Of a stretch of DNA of 37,380 nucleotides, positions 8,291 to 14,713 are shown piece by piece. The stretch lies in contig CATWNM010000021.1 of assembly GCA_958352145.1 (NCBI GenBank), positions 1-37,380 of the forward strand, read 5' to 3'. A model generated the notes under the pieces. The model did not search any database and was not told the origin of the DNA. It saw only the letters and a program-made list of their open reading frames with translations. Position 1 is the stretch's first letter, and the number at the start of each line of letters is the position of its first letter. The DNA is from an uncultured Eubacteriales bacterium. GTDB taxonomy: Bacteria; Bacillota; Clostridia; Oscillospirales; CAG-272. The translations under genes and the position numbers were made by a program.

Positions 8291-9160
8291 TCAGTTGATA
8301 TGGTCAAGAGGAGAATATAAACAAAAATCCTTATTTACACGACTTTGAGAAAGATGAAGATACCTTTTAACCATTTCAAGGGAAGTATGCCCGAGAATGT
8401 TTTGAAGCGAATAAATATTGCCGCCATTTTCAAGATATTTAGTTGCAAAAGTATGCCGGAGTAAGTGCGGATGAATTCGAGGAATACCGCCGCGCAGTTT
8501 CATTCTGCGGAAAATGTCTTTTACAGTATTGCTTGTAATACTTCCGCCGTCTTCTTTCACAAAAAGATATTTTGACTTGCAGTGCGGACGGATAGAAAGA
8601 TATTGCCGGATATACTCCGAAGCCACAGAACCGATCGGAACTATTCGTTGTTTTTGACACTTGCCATTAACGATACAATACCCATCGTCCAGATGAAGCA
8701 GCTTTATTTCAAGCGTCACAACCTCATTCAGACGTAAGCCACTACCGAGCATGAATGAGATAATACAACGGTTACGAATACCGAGAAAATCATCAGAAAA
8801 CCCGGAATAAAGCATTTTAATTTCACTGTCAGTTAATATATCAATCGTTTTGCGATACGCTTTAGGCAACTTAAACTTCGCGCAAATGTTCGTTGAAATG
8901 TACTCGGAATCATAGAGCCAGCGGAGATAAGCACGAAAACCGCGAATATATGTTTGCACACTTCCGGAAGTAAGACCGCTTTCACAAAGACTAAAATAAT
9001 ATTCTTTGCAGTTCTGCACAGTCAATTGATCTATCGGAATATCACCGCAGAAGGACATAAACTTGCGAAACATACTACCGTAATATTCTAATGTGCTGGA
9101 CGTATTGCCCTTGCAAGACTGCTCGCCGAGAAATTCATTAACTGATTCTGAAACAAGCAT
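8291..9160 (-). CDS. Tyrosine recombinase / integrase
   Basis: A 289-residue site-specific recombinase that presumably integrates and excises the element at tRNA-Lys. An N-terminal SAM-like core-binding domain (about 1-95) is followed by the catalytic domain, with R143 in GSGLRLNEV, a beta-hairpin lysine near K167-K170, H232 and R235 in HPHLLRHTFAT, H258 in LGHTS and nucleophile Y267 in VKRYLH. All catalytic positions are present, so the enzyme appears competent. It lies next to the tRNA and is transcribed toward it. The ATG is four bases after the stop of the preceding small gene, with GAGG nine bases upstream, so both are one operon from the promoter at 9511-9539. Confidence 0.95.
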   Translation of the reverse strand: MLVSESVNEFLGEQSCKGNTSSTLEYYGSMFRKFMSFCGDIPIDQLTVQNCKEYYFSLCESGLTSGSVQTYIRGFRAYLRWLYDSEYISTNICAKFKLPKAYRKTIDILTDSEIKMLYSGFSDDFLGIRNRCIISFMLGSGLRLNEVVTLEIKLLHLDDGYCIVNGKCQKQRIVPIGSVASEYIRQYLSIRPHCKSKYLFVKEDGGSITSNTVKDIFRRMKLRGGIPRIHPHLLRHTFATKYLENGGNIYSLQNILGHTSLEMVKRYLHLSQSRVNKDFCLYSPLDHIN

Positions 9161-9164
9161 TTTT

Positions 9165-9467
9165 TTAAACCTCTATATCTGCATCCGGGAAATGTAAGTC
9201 ACAGTTATGAACAGTCTCAAAAATATCATGCAATTCATAACACAAACGATAAAATTCCTGAACATAGTCGCAATACAAAAGCAAAGTAGTATTGACAATC
9301 CAATCATGAAAAGACGTTTCCGGTTCTTTTTCTTCGCAAAATTGCAGAAGCTCAGAGCGCGAGCCCATTAATTTACTACAAACAGTAGTAAGCCGACTTT
9401 CATAATCGGAAAGCGTATTGCAGAAATCATAATAATTTTCCGGTGTTACCTCATATTTGTTAGCCAT
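9165..9467 (-). CDS. Unknown small acidic protein upstream of integrase
   Basis: 100 residues, not recognised. It is acidic (many D/E, especially the C-terminal PDADIEV), rich in aromatic residues and has six cysteines (C16, C30, C44, C66, C76, C89) without a zinc-finger spacing. It is predicted mostly helical by eye, without signal peptide or membrane segment. The start has GGAGG five bases upstream of the ATG. It is the first gene of the integrase operon. That position would fit an excision or direction factor, an antirepressor or a DNA-mimic protein, but no motif supports any of these. Confidence 0.75.
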   Translation of the reverse strand: MANKYEVTPENYYDFCNTLSDYESRLTTVCSKLMGSRSELLQFCEEKEPETSFHDWIVNTTLLLYCDYVQEFYRLCYELHDIFETVHNCDLHFPDADIEV

Positions 9468-9486
9468 TTATACCTCCAAAAAACTT

Positions 9487-9534
9487 AAATACAATTATTC
9501 GGTTGTATTTATTCTAACAATCAAACGGTTGTAT
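9487..9534. promoter_or_regulatory. Repeated operator sites between XRE regulator and integrase operon
   Basis: A perfect 8-bp inverted repeat, AAATACAA (9487-9494) and TTGTATTT (9503-9510), plus a second copy of CGGTTGTAT (9500-9508 and 9526-9534). The two direct copies are 26 bp apart, about two and a half helical turns. One copy overlaps the -35/spacer of the integrase promoter and the inverted repeat lies just downstream of its -10, as expected for repressor operators. The neighbouring XRE protein is the probable ligand. Confidence 0.65.
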
Positions 9535-9539
9535 GTCAA
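9511..9539 (-). promoter_or_regulatory. Promoter of the small-protein/integrase operon
   Basis: Minus strand TTGACA (9534-9539), 17-nt spacer, TAGAAT (9511-9516). It is near consensus and embedded in the repeated operator sequences. Confidence 0.8.
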
Positions 9540-9573
9540 TAGATTTTCATAAAAAAGTGTGAAAAATAAAAAA

Positions 9574-9588
9574 GCGCCTATAAGGCGC
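9574..9588 (+). promoter_or_regulatory. Short hairpin in the XRE gene leader
   Basis: GCGCC/GGCGC stem with loop TATAA, 15 bases before the regulator ATG and upstream of its ribosome site. It may affect translation or mRNA stability; function unknown. Confidence 0.35.
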
Positions 9589-9603
9589 AAAAGGGTGAGG
9601 GCA

Positions 9604-9825
9604 ATGTATCTATACGAAAACATAAAAAAAGCGCGTCAAGCGCAAAATTTAAGACAACAGGATGTAGCAGAAAAATTAAATCTAATGCAACAACAATATG
9701 CAAGATACGAAACCGGCAAAAGGGAAATACCGTTGCACCATTTAATCAAGCTTGCGGAACTATATAATTTATCGCTTGACTATCTGACAGGCCTCACGGA
9801 TGAGCCGAAGCCATTAAGAAAATAA
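9604..9825 (+). CDS. XRE-family (Cro/CI-type) regulator of the element
   Basis: 73 residues, essentially one HTH_3 domain: YENIKKARQAQNLRQQDVAEKL covers helices 1-3 and QQQYARYETGKREIP the recognition helix and following turn. It ends with the common tail LAELYNLSLDYLTGLT. Proteins of this type act as immunity repressors of integrative elements. An in-frame GTG at 9559 would add 15 basic residues. The ATG at 9604 is preferred because GGTGA lies five bases upstream and the family N-terminus MYLYENIK starts there. It is divergent from the integrase operon across the operator repeats, implying reciprocal control. Confidence 0.9.
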   Translation: MYLYENIKKARQAQNLRQQDVAEKLNLMQQQYARYETGKREIPLHHLIKLAELYNLSLDYLTGLTDEPKPLRK

Positions 9826-10130
9826 ACTCAAATTTATAACCATCGAAATGATAATCACTCCGTTTCAAAAATCCTAAAATTTAGGATGTTATCGCCCTTA
9901 TTATACATAGGGCGAATAAAAATTTACATTGCAATCAATTTTAGCAGGAGAAACGAACGCCTAAACCGTTCACCCTATCCGCTTTTAAATAGATAAAAAA
10001 TTTTGCCTTATATTACGGATAGGGAACCCAAACGGCTTTGCCGCTTCGCGGCCGGCGTGTGCTGAAAAAGGAATAGAAAAAAGCTACCCAAAACAATGCG
10101 GAATGCTTTACTAAAGCGATTTTCAAAAAC
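9826..10130. other. Hairpin-dense noncoding block in the element
   Basis: No gene is seen. Consecutive inverted repeats follow one another: ATCCTAAA/TTTAGGAT around one A (9871-9887), CGCCCT/AGGGCG (9893-9914), GAACG/CGTTC (9955-9971), a 9-bp pair CCCTATCCG/CGGATAGGG 34 bases apart (9973-9981 and 10016-10024), and GCCGC/GCGGC (10040-10052). A further GCTTTACTAAAGC hairpin at 10105-10117 repeats the core of the tRNA terminator. The density suggests a structured RNA, a replication or transfer origin, or recombinase accessory sites. Confidence 0.6.
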
Positions 10131-10313
10131 TTATATTTTCTCTTTTTTTCTGGCGGGCTTCGCATAAGTTTTGCACATTATGCTTGAGCATTTTTGAGAG
10201 CTTTTTTTTAGAAGTCGCTGAATTTGCGAACTTTGAATAAAAATGTGAAACTGTTCATCGTTCATACTTAAAACCTTGCTAACTATATAGTTTAAATCAT
10301 CCTTGCGACCCAT
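10131..10313 (-). CDS. Unknown 60-residue basic protein
   Basis: Not recognised. It has 60 residues, an N-terminal helical half (KDDLNYIVSKVLSMNDEQF) and a lysine-rich C-terminus ending KPARKKEKI. There are two cysteines. A good ribosome site, GAGGTGA, stands five bases upstream of the ATG, which is the main reason to accept it as a gene. It is transcribed toward the XRE gene and lies near the right end of the element. It could be a small DNA-binding accessory or excision factor, but that is only a guess from size and charge. Confidence 0.55.
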   Translation of the reverse strand: MGRKDDLNYIVSKVLSMNDEQFHIFIQSSQIQRLLKKSSQKCSSIMCKTYAKPARKKEKI

Positions 10314-10354
10314 TCTATCACCTCATAAATAAAAATTATTACAATATGTTTTTT

Positions 10355-10397
10355 GCCGGAAAGTGCGGGGGAATGAATCCCCCGTGCCCCCTCCGGC
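10355..10397. other. Nested GC-rich hairpin beside attR
   Basis: Outer arms GCCGGA (10355-10360) and TCCGGC (10392-10397) enclose a perfect 7-bp stem CGGGGGA (10366-10372) and TCCCCCG (10378-10384) with loop ATGAA. It ends 14 bp before the attachment repeat. There is no T run, so it is not an obvious terminator. Confidence 0.6.
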
Positions 10398-10411
10398 AAG
10401 ACCGCTTCTCA

Positions 10412-10488
10412 ACTTTTAATCAAGGTGTCCGGAGTTCGAATCTCCGCAGGAGCACCAAACAAAAAAGGGCTTTACTAAAGCCCTTTTT
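10412..10488 (+). repeat. attR-type direct repeat (tRNA-Lys 3' fragment)
   Basis: Copy of 7875-7951. Bases 10412-10457 are the tRNA-Lys 3' half with CCA, followed by the hairpin terminator. There is no 5' half, so this is not a functional tRNA; it is the displaced original 3' end. Confidence 0.92.
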
Positions 10489-10607
10489 TGTTTTGCTCAT
10501 TTGATTGATTTGATTGTAACGTTGACTGCAACGATATCCTTTATTAAAAGAATATCTGCTCATAGTTGTTGAGCGGATACATTTGAATGGAATAAATGGC
10601 AGAACAA

Positions 10608-10650
10608 AACGCGTATAAAGAGCGGCACTGGTTCGTTCTTTATACGCGTT
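10608..10650 (-). terminator. Terminator of the response regulator gene
   Basis: A 17-bp stem with one mismatch (arms 10608-10624 and 10634-10650), 9-nt loop, 24 bases beyond the gene's stop. On the minus strand it is followed by TTGTTCTGCC. Confidence 0.75.
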
Positions 10651-10674
10651 GCAGCATATTTTCAGATAGATGCT

Positions 10675-11361
10675 TTACTCTTTGACTTCAAATTTATAAC
10701 CGAATCCCCAGACGCTGACGATCGCCCAGCGTTCGGAAACTCCTTGCAGGCGTTTTCGCAGGCGTTTGATATGTACGTCTACAGTGCGGGAGTCTCCCAG
10801 ATAATCGTAATTCCAGACTTTTTGAATCAACTCGTTGCGTGAAAGGGCAACATTGGGCTTGGATGTAAGCAGGCACAGGAGACGAAATTCTTTTGGCGGT
10901 ATTTTAACCGGTTGGCCGCATAACTTTAGTTCTCGTTTTGTTTCATTGATTTCCAGATTTTCAAAGCGGATAGCCGTTGGACGCGCGTTATCACTTCTAT
11001 GTTTTGTACGCCGCAGTGCAGCCTGAATGCGCGCGGCTAGTTCACGTGCTTCATAAGGCTTTATCAGCACATCGTCCGCTCCGCTTTCCAGCGCGGCGAT
11101 TCGGGCATCCAAATCAAAACAAGATGTAAGCAGTATGACCGGCACATTGGAATTGCGGAATATAAATTGGTATGCATCCGGCGTTTCGGTATCGCCTGTA
11201 TCGATTATGATAATATCCGGCGCAAAAAAACGAATTTCGGAACTGAGATCTGGCGCCATTGGTAAAAAACGAATTTCGAAACGTAAAGTTGATTCAAAAT
11301 ATTTTAAAAATTGTGAGAAAGCTTGATCGTCTGTTCCGATCAGAAGCAGCGTGCCATACAT
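10675..11361 (-). CDS. OmpR/PhoB-family response regulator (orphan)
   Basis: 228 residues: an N-terminal receiver domain (about 1-118) and a C-terminal winged-helix DNA-binding domain (about 130-226). Receiver residues are present: acidic pair D11/D12, phosphoacceptor D54 in IIIIDTGD, T79 in ILLTS and K101 in LIKPYE. The C-terminus shows the usual signature RTVDVHIKRLRKRL and ends WGFGYKFE. No histidine kinase gene adjoins it: it is flanked by its own promoter and terminator, so it is an orphan here. The start has GAGGTGA upstream of ATG. Its targets cannot be deduced. Confidence 0.93.
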   Translation of the reverse strand: MYGTLLLIGTDDQAFSQFLKYFESTLRFEIRFLPMAPDLSSEIRFFAPDIIIIDTGDTETPDAYQFIFRNSNVPVILLTSCFDLDARIAALESGADDVLIKPYEARELAARIQAALRRTKHRSDNARPTAIRFENLEINETKRELKLCGQPVKIPPKEFRLLCLLTSKPNVALSRNELIQKVWNYDYLGDSRTVDVHIKRLRKRLQGVSERWAIVSVWGFGYKFEVKE

Positions 11362-11383
11362 AAGTTCACCTCATATCTCTTTT

Positions 11384-11412
11384 AGTATAACACAGAGAAT
11401 GTAACAAAGCAA
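11384..11412 (-). promoter_or_regulatory. Promoter of the response regulator gene
   Basis: Minus strand TTGCTT (11407-11412), 17-nt spacer, TATACT (11384-11389), 22 bases before the ATG. Confidence 0.65.
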
Positions 11413-11467
11413 TGAACAAAATAGATAAAATAAAAATAGATCAGATGCAGAAAAATTTAGCGAGCGC

Positions 11468-11496
11468 TTGCAAAAGGATGGTAAATGTTATATAAT
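11468..11496 (+). promoter_or_regulatory. Promoter of ychF
   Basis: TTGCAA (11468-11473), 17-nt spacer, perfect TATAAT (11491-11496), 31 bases before the ychF ATG. Confidence 0.82.
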
Positions 11497-11527
11497 AGCA
11501 AAAGTAAATCGTGAAAGGGACATAAAA

Positions 11528-12622
11528 ATGAAACTTGGAATCGTGGGCCTTCCAAATGTAGGGAAAAGCACATTGTTCAATGCATTGACCAACGCGGGAG
11601 CACAGTCTGCTAATTATCCGTTTTGCACGATTGATCCGAACATAGGCGTCGTGTCTGTTCCGGATCATAGGCTGGATGTTTTGGCAGAAATGTATCACCC
11701 GGAAAAATATACGCCTGCTGTGATTGAGTTTGTCGATATTGCCGGACTTGTGCGCGGGGCTTCCAAAGGAGAAGGCCTTGGAAATAAGTTCTTATCGCAT
11801 ATTCGCGAGGTAGATGCGATCGTTCATGTCGTGCGTTGTTTTGAGGACAGCAATATTATTCATGTGGACGGCAATATCGATCCAGTACGCGATGTGGAGA
11901 CGATCAATCTTGAATTGATATTTTCGGATATTGAATTGTTGGATCGCAGAATCGACCGTGTTAAAAAAGCGATGAAAGGCGATAAGACGCTGGCATCCGA
12001 AATTGAATTGTTAGAGCGCGTCAGATCTGCGCTTGAAGCGGGCAAATGCGCCCGAACAGTAGAATTGTCTGAAGAGGAATTGGAGATTTTTTCGGATACG
12101 CCGCTTTTGACTTTAAAACCGGTTATTTATGTGGCAAATATTAGCGAAAATATGATTGGAGCGGACCTCTTTCAGAATGAATCCTATTGCAGGCTGAAAG
12201 AATTGGCCGACAGCGAACGCGCCGAGATTATAGAGGTTTGTGCTGAAGTAGAGGCAGAGCTTGCCGAACTCGATGGGGAGGAAAAGAACGCGTTTTTGCA
12301 GGATCTGGGGATTCAGGAAAGCGGGCTTGACCGGTTGATTGCAGCCGGATATAAGCTTTTGGGACTGATAAGCTATCTTACCGCCGGGCCGAAGGAAGTT
12401 CGCGCATGGACGATTACAGCAGGGACGAAAGCGCCGCAAGCCGCAGGAAAAATCCATAGTGATTTTGAGCGGGGGTTCATTCGCGCAGAGGTTATTGCAT
12501 ACGATGACTTAATCCAAGCGGGCAGTATAAATGCCGCCAAGGAAAAGGGGCTTTTGCGCAGTGAGGGAAAGGATTATGTGATTGCGGACGGCGATATTGT
12601 GCTGTTCCGGTTTAATGTTTGA
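11528..12622 (+). CDS. ychF: Redox-regulated ATPase YchF
   Basis: 364 residues of the Obg-related YchF/OLA1 family, which binds ribosomes and hydrolyses ATP rather than GTP. The P-loop GLPNVGKST is at 7-15 and FVDIAGLVRGASKGEG follows at 68-83. The G4 position is NISE (204-207) instead of NKxD, the reason for ATP preference in this family. The C-terminal TGS domain contains GPKEVRAWTI and ends ADGDIVLFRFNV. An upstream in-frame reading exists, but it would start inside the promoter; the ATG at 11528 follows GAAAGGGA at a suitable distance and matches the family N-terminus MKLGIVGLPN. Single gene. Confidence 0.96.
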   Translation: MKLGIVGLPNVGKSTLFNALTNAGAQSANYPFCTIDPNIGVVSVPDHRLDVLAEMYHPEKYTPAVIEFVDIAGLVRGASKGEGLGNKFLSHIREVDAIVHVVRCFEDSNIIHVDGNIDPVRDVETINLELIFSDIELLDRRIDRVKKAMKGDKTLASEIELLERVRSALEAGKCARTVELSEEELEIFSDTPLLTLKPVIYVANISENMIGADLFQNESYCRLKELADSERAEIIEVCAEVEAELAELDGEEKNAFLQDLGIQESGLDRLIAAGYKLLGLISYLTAGPKEVRAWTITAGTKAPQAAGKIHSDFERGFIRAEVIAYDDLIQAGSINAAKEKGLLRSEGKDYVIADGDIVLFRFNV

Positions 12623-12660
12623 AAATTGTATGGGTTTTTAAATTTTTTGTATCGGATGGT

Positions 12661-12719
12661 ATTGCCGCGTATGGCCTATGCGTGCTTTTGGGGCACGGTA
12701 GGCGCGGGCAACAATTTTT
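12661..12719 (+). terminator. Probable terminator of ychF
   Basis: A long imperfect hairpin formed by GCCTATGCGTGC with GCACGGTAGGC and outer TTGCC/GGCAA, followed by ACAATTTTT. Several mismatches make the call tentative. Confidence 0.45.
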
Positions 12720-12737
12720 GAGCGAGCGAACAAAAAG

Positions 12738-12771
12738 CGCTCCCGTTGAAATACAATTTTCAACGGGAGCG
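12738..12771 (-). terminator. Terminator of tig-clpP-clpX
   Basis: A perfect 14-bp stem (arms 12738-12751 and 12758-12771) with 6-nt loop. On the minus strand it is followed by CTTTTTGTT. It is 16 bases past the clpX stop and may act in both directions. Confidence 0.9.
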
Positions 12772-12787
12772 TTTGTATAAAACATGG

Positions 12788-14059
12788 TCAGCTTACATAT
12801 CTCGGCGGTTCCAGCTTGTTTACAAGTTCTTTTGTTATGACGACTTCTTTAATGCCGTTTTGAGAAGGAACTTCATACATAATCGGCATCATGATTTCTT
12901 CCATAATCGAACGCAGGCCCCGCGCGCCGATATTGCGCCGGATGGCCAGACGGGCGACGGCTTCACAGGCTTCTTCATCAAATTTCAGTTCCACGCCGTC
13001 GAGTCCCATCAGTTTTGTATATTGCTTGACGATTGCATTTTTGGGTTCTTTCAGGATGCGGATTAATGCCGATTCATCCAAACTTTCCAATGCCACAATG
13101 ATCGGAAGCCGGCCGACAAGCTCCGGAATCAAGCCGTATTTTATAATGTCGTGTGCGTTGACGTCCTTATAAATACCGGTTTCACTTTTTTCCTGTTTCT
13201 TTTTGATCTCGCTTCCAAAGCCGATGGTTTGGCTGCCTTTTCGCTTTTCAATAATTTTATCCAGTCCGTCAAATGCACCGCCGCAAATGAAAAGAATATT
13301 TTCGGTATTGATCTGTATAAAATCCTGATTTGGATGCTTGCGTCCACCCTGTGGCGGTACGTTGGCAACTGTTCCTTCTAAAATTTTTAAAAGCGCTTGC
13401 TGCACGCCTTCACCGGAGACGTCACGGGTAATCGAACGATTCTCCCCGCGGCGGGAAATTTTATCGATCTCATCAATATAAATAATTCCGCGTTCCGCTT
13501 TTTCAACATTATAATCGGCAGCTTGGATCAGGCGTAGCAGAATGTTCTCCACATCTTCGCCGACATATCCGGCTTCGGTCAGCGTCGTCGCGTCTGCGAT
13601 GGCGAAAGGAACTTTCAGCGCTTTTGCCAGCGTTTGTGCTAAAAACGTTTTGCCAACGCCGGTTGGGCCAAGAAGCAAAACGTTGCTTTTTTGGATCTCA
13701 ACATCGTCCTGATGCTTGGCTTTTTGATTCTGGTCTCGGTAGATCAAGCGTTTATAGTGATTGTACACCGCAACGGACAAGACGCGCTTGGCGTCGTCCT
13801 GACCGATGACATATTGATCCAGTACGGCCTTGATCTCCACAGGCCGCGGCAGGGTTCCGAATGTCAGAGGCTCCCCGTCGTCGCCGGGCTCCGCTTCACG
13901 GTGTGCGGAAAATTCATCTAAAAAAGCGACGCAGGTCGAGATGCAGTCGCTGCAGATGGCAGCGCCGGGTTTTGCTGCGGGGATCAAAATATTGACTTCG
14001 TCTTCACTGCGGCCGCAGAAAGAACAGTAGAGTTTTTTATCTTGTTCGTTGATGGGCAT
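12788..14059 (-). CDS. clpX: ClpXP ATPase subunit ClpX
   Basis: 423-residue AAA+ unfoldase that feeds substrates to ClpP. The N-terminal zinc-binding domain has C12, C15, C36 and C39. Walker A GPTGVGKT is at 131-138, the pore loop GYVG at 164-167 and Walker B YIDEID at 194-199. The RKH pore motif (GGRKHP) and the ClpP-contacting IGF loop (QTIGFGS) are both present, so it should dock on ClpP. Thirteen bases separate it from clpP upstream, whose transcript it shares. Confidence 0.97.
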   Translation of the reverse strand: MPINEQDKKLYCSFCGRSEDEVNILIPAAKPGAAICSDCISTCVAFLDEFSAHREAEPGDDGEPLTFGTLPRPVEIKAVLDQYVIGQDDAKRVLSVAVYNHYKRLIYRDQNQKAKHQDDVEIQKSNVLLLGPTGVGKTFLAQTLAKALKVPFAIADATTLTEAGYVGEDVENILLRLIQAADYNVEKAERGIIYIDEIDKISRRGENRSITRDVSGEGVQQALLKILEGTVANVPPQGGRKHPNQDFIQINTENILFICGGAFDGLDKIIEKRKGSQTIGFGSEIKKKQEKSETGIYKDVNAHDIIKYGLIPELVGRLPIIVALESLDESALIRILKEPKNAIVKQYTKLMGLDGVELKFDEEACEAVARLAIRRNIGARGLRSIMEEIMMPIMYEVPSQNGIKEVVITKELVNKLEPPRYVS

Positions 14060-14072
14060 TCGTTTCTCCTAC

Positions 14073-14657
14073 TCAGGGATGTTTTTCAATTACCTTATCT
14101 ATGAGACCGTAGGCCATCGCTTCTTCGGCAGACATGAAATTATCGCGATCCGTGTCCCGTTCGATAACTTCCAGCGGTTTTCCAGTGTTTTGAGCCAAGA
14201 TTGCGTTTAGTTTTGCTTTCGTCTTCAGAATATGCTCGGCGTGGATTTTAATATCGCTGGCCTGCCCCTGCGCGCCGCCCAGCGGCTGGTGGATCATAAT
14301 GACGCTGTTCGGCAGAGCCAGACGCTTTCCTTTTGCGCCGGCAGAAAGCAGAAACGCGCCCATAGAAGCGGCCATGCCGAGGCAGATCGTGGATACGTCG
14401 CATTTGATAAAGTTCATTGTGTCGTAAATGGAAAATCCGGCCGAAACTGAACCGCCCGGGCTGTTAATATACAAAGAAATATCTTTGTCGGGATCCTGCG
14501 CTTCCAGATACAAAAGCTGCGCGACGACTAGGGAAGCGGTGGTGTCATTGACTTCGTCGGTCAGCATTACGATACGGTCGTTGAGCAATCTGGAATAAAT
14601 GTCATAAGAGCGTTCTCCGCGATTGGTCTGTTCTACGACCATGGGTACCAGTGCCAT
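14073..14657 (-). CDS. clpP: ATP-dependent Clp protease proteolytic subunit
   Basis: 194-residue serine peptidase forming the double-heptamer chamber. The catalytic triad is S98 (GMAASMGA), H123 (MIHQPLGG) and D172 (DTDRDN). The short N-terminal propeptide and the handle region look normal. It lies between tig and clpX on one strand, the classic order tig-clpP-clpX; the lon gene that often follows is absent here. Confidence 0.97.
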   Translation of the reverse strand: MALVPMVVEQTNRGERSYDIYSRLLNDRIVMLTDEVNDTTASLVVAQLLYLEAQDPDKDISLYINSPGGSVSAGFSIYDTMNFIKCDVSTICLGMAASMGAFLLSAGAKGKRLALPNSVIMIHQPLGGAQGQASDIKIHAEHILKTKAKLNAILAQNTGKPLEVIERDTDRDNFMSAEEAMAYGLIDKVIEKHP

Positions 14658-14713
14658 ATTGTTTACCTCTTTTCGTCAGAATAGCAAGGCGGGTAGCAAG
14701 TACCCGCCCAAAA

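Larger units (their letters stand above)
7875..10488. mobile_element. Very small integrative element in tRNA-Lys
   Basis: Bounded by direct repeats 7875-7951 and 10412-10488. The repeat-to-repeat unit is 2,537 bp. Inside are a tyrosine integrase transcribed toward the tRNA, a 100-residue protein in the same operon, a divergent XRE regulator, a 60-residue ORF and hairpin-rich noncoding DNA. I see no relaxase, replication initiator, coupling protein, capsid, toxin or restriction gene. Base composition is visibly more AT-rich than the surrounding housekeeping genes. It may be an autonomous minimal element, a satellite moved by another element's machinery, or a larger element reduced by internal deletion. 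Insertion regenerates a complete tRNA. Confidence 0.9.
10314..10674. other. Right end of the element and host flank, no gene
   Basis: Holds a nested GC-rich hairpin (10355-10397), the distal attachment repeat (10412-10488) and the terminator of the response regulator (10608-10650). The rest is AT-rich without recognisable features. Confidence 0.6.

Noticed and set aside
9559..9603. GTG start for the XRE regulator adding 15 residues
   Set aside because: No ribosome site, includes the hairpin and the added residues do not belong to the HTH family; ATG at 9604 fits better.
10412..10457. A second tRNA-Lys gene
   Set aside because: Only the 3' half from the anticodon arm is present; upstream sequence cannot form the D arm or acceptor 5' strand. 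It is the attR fragment.
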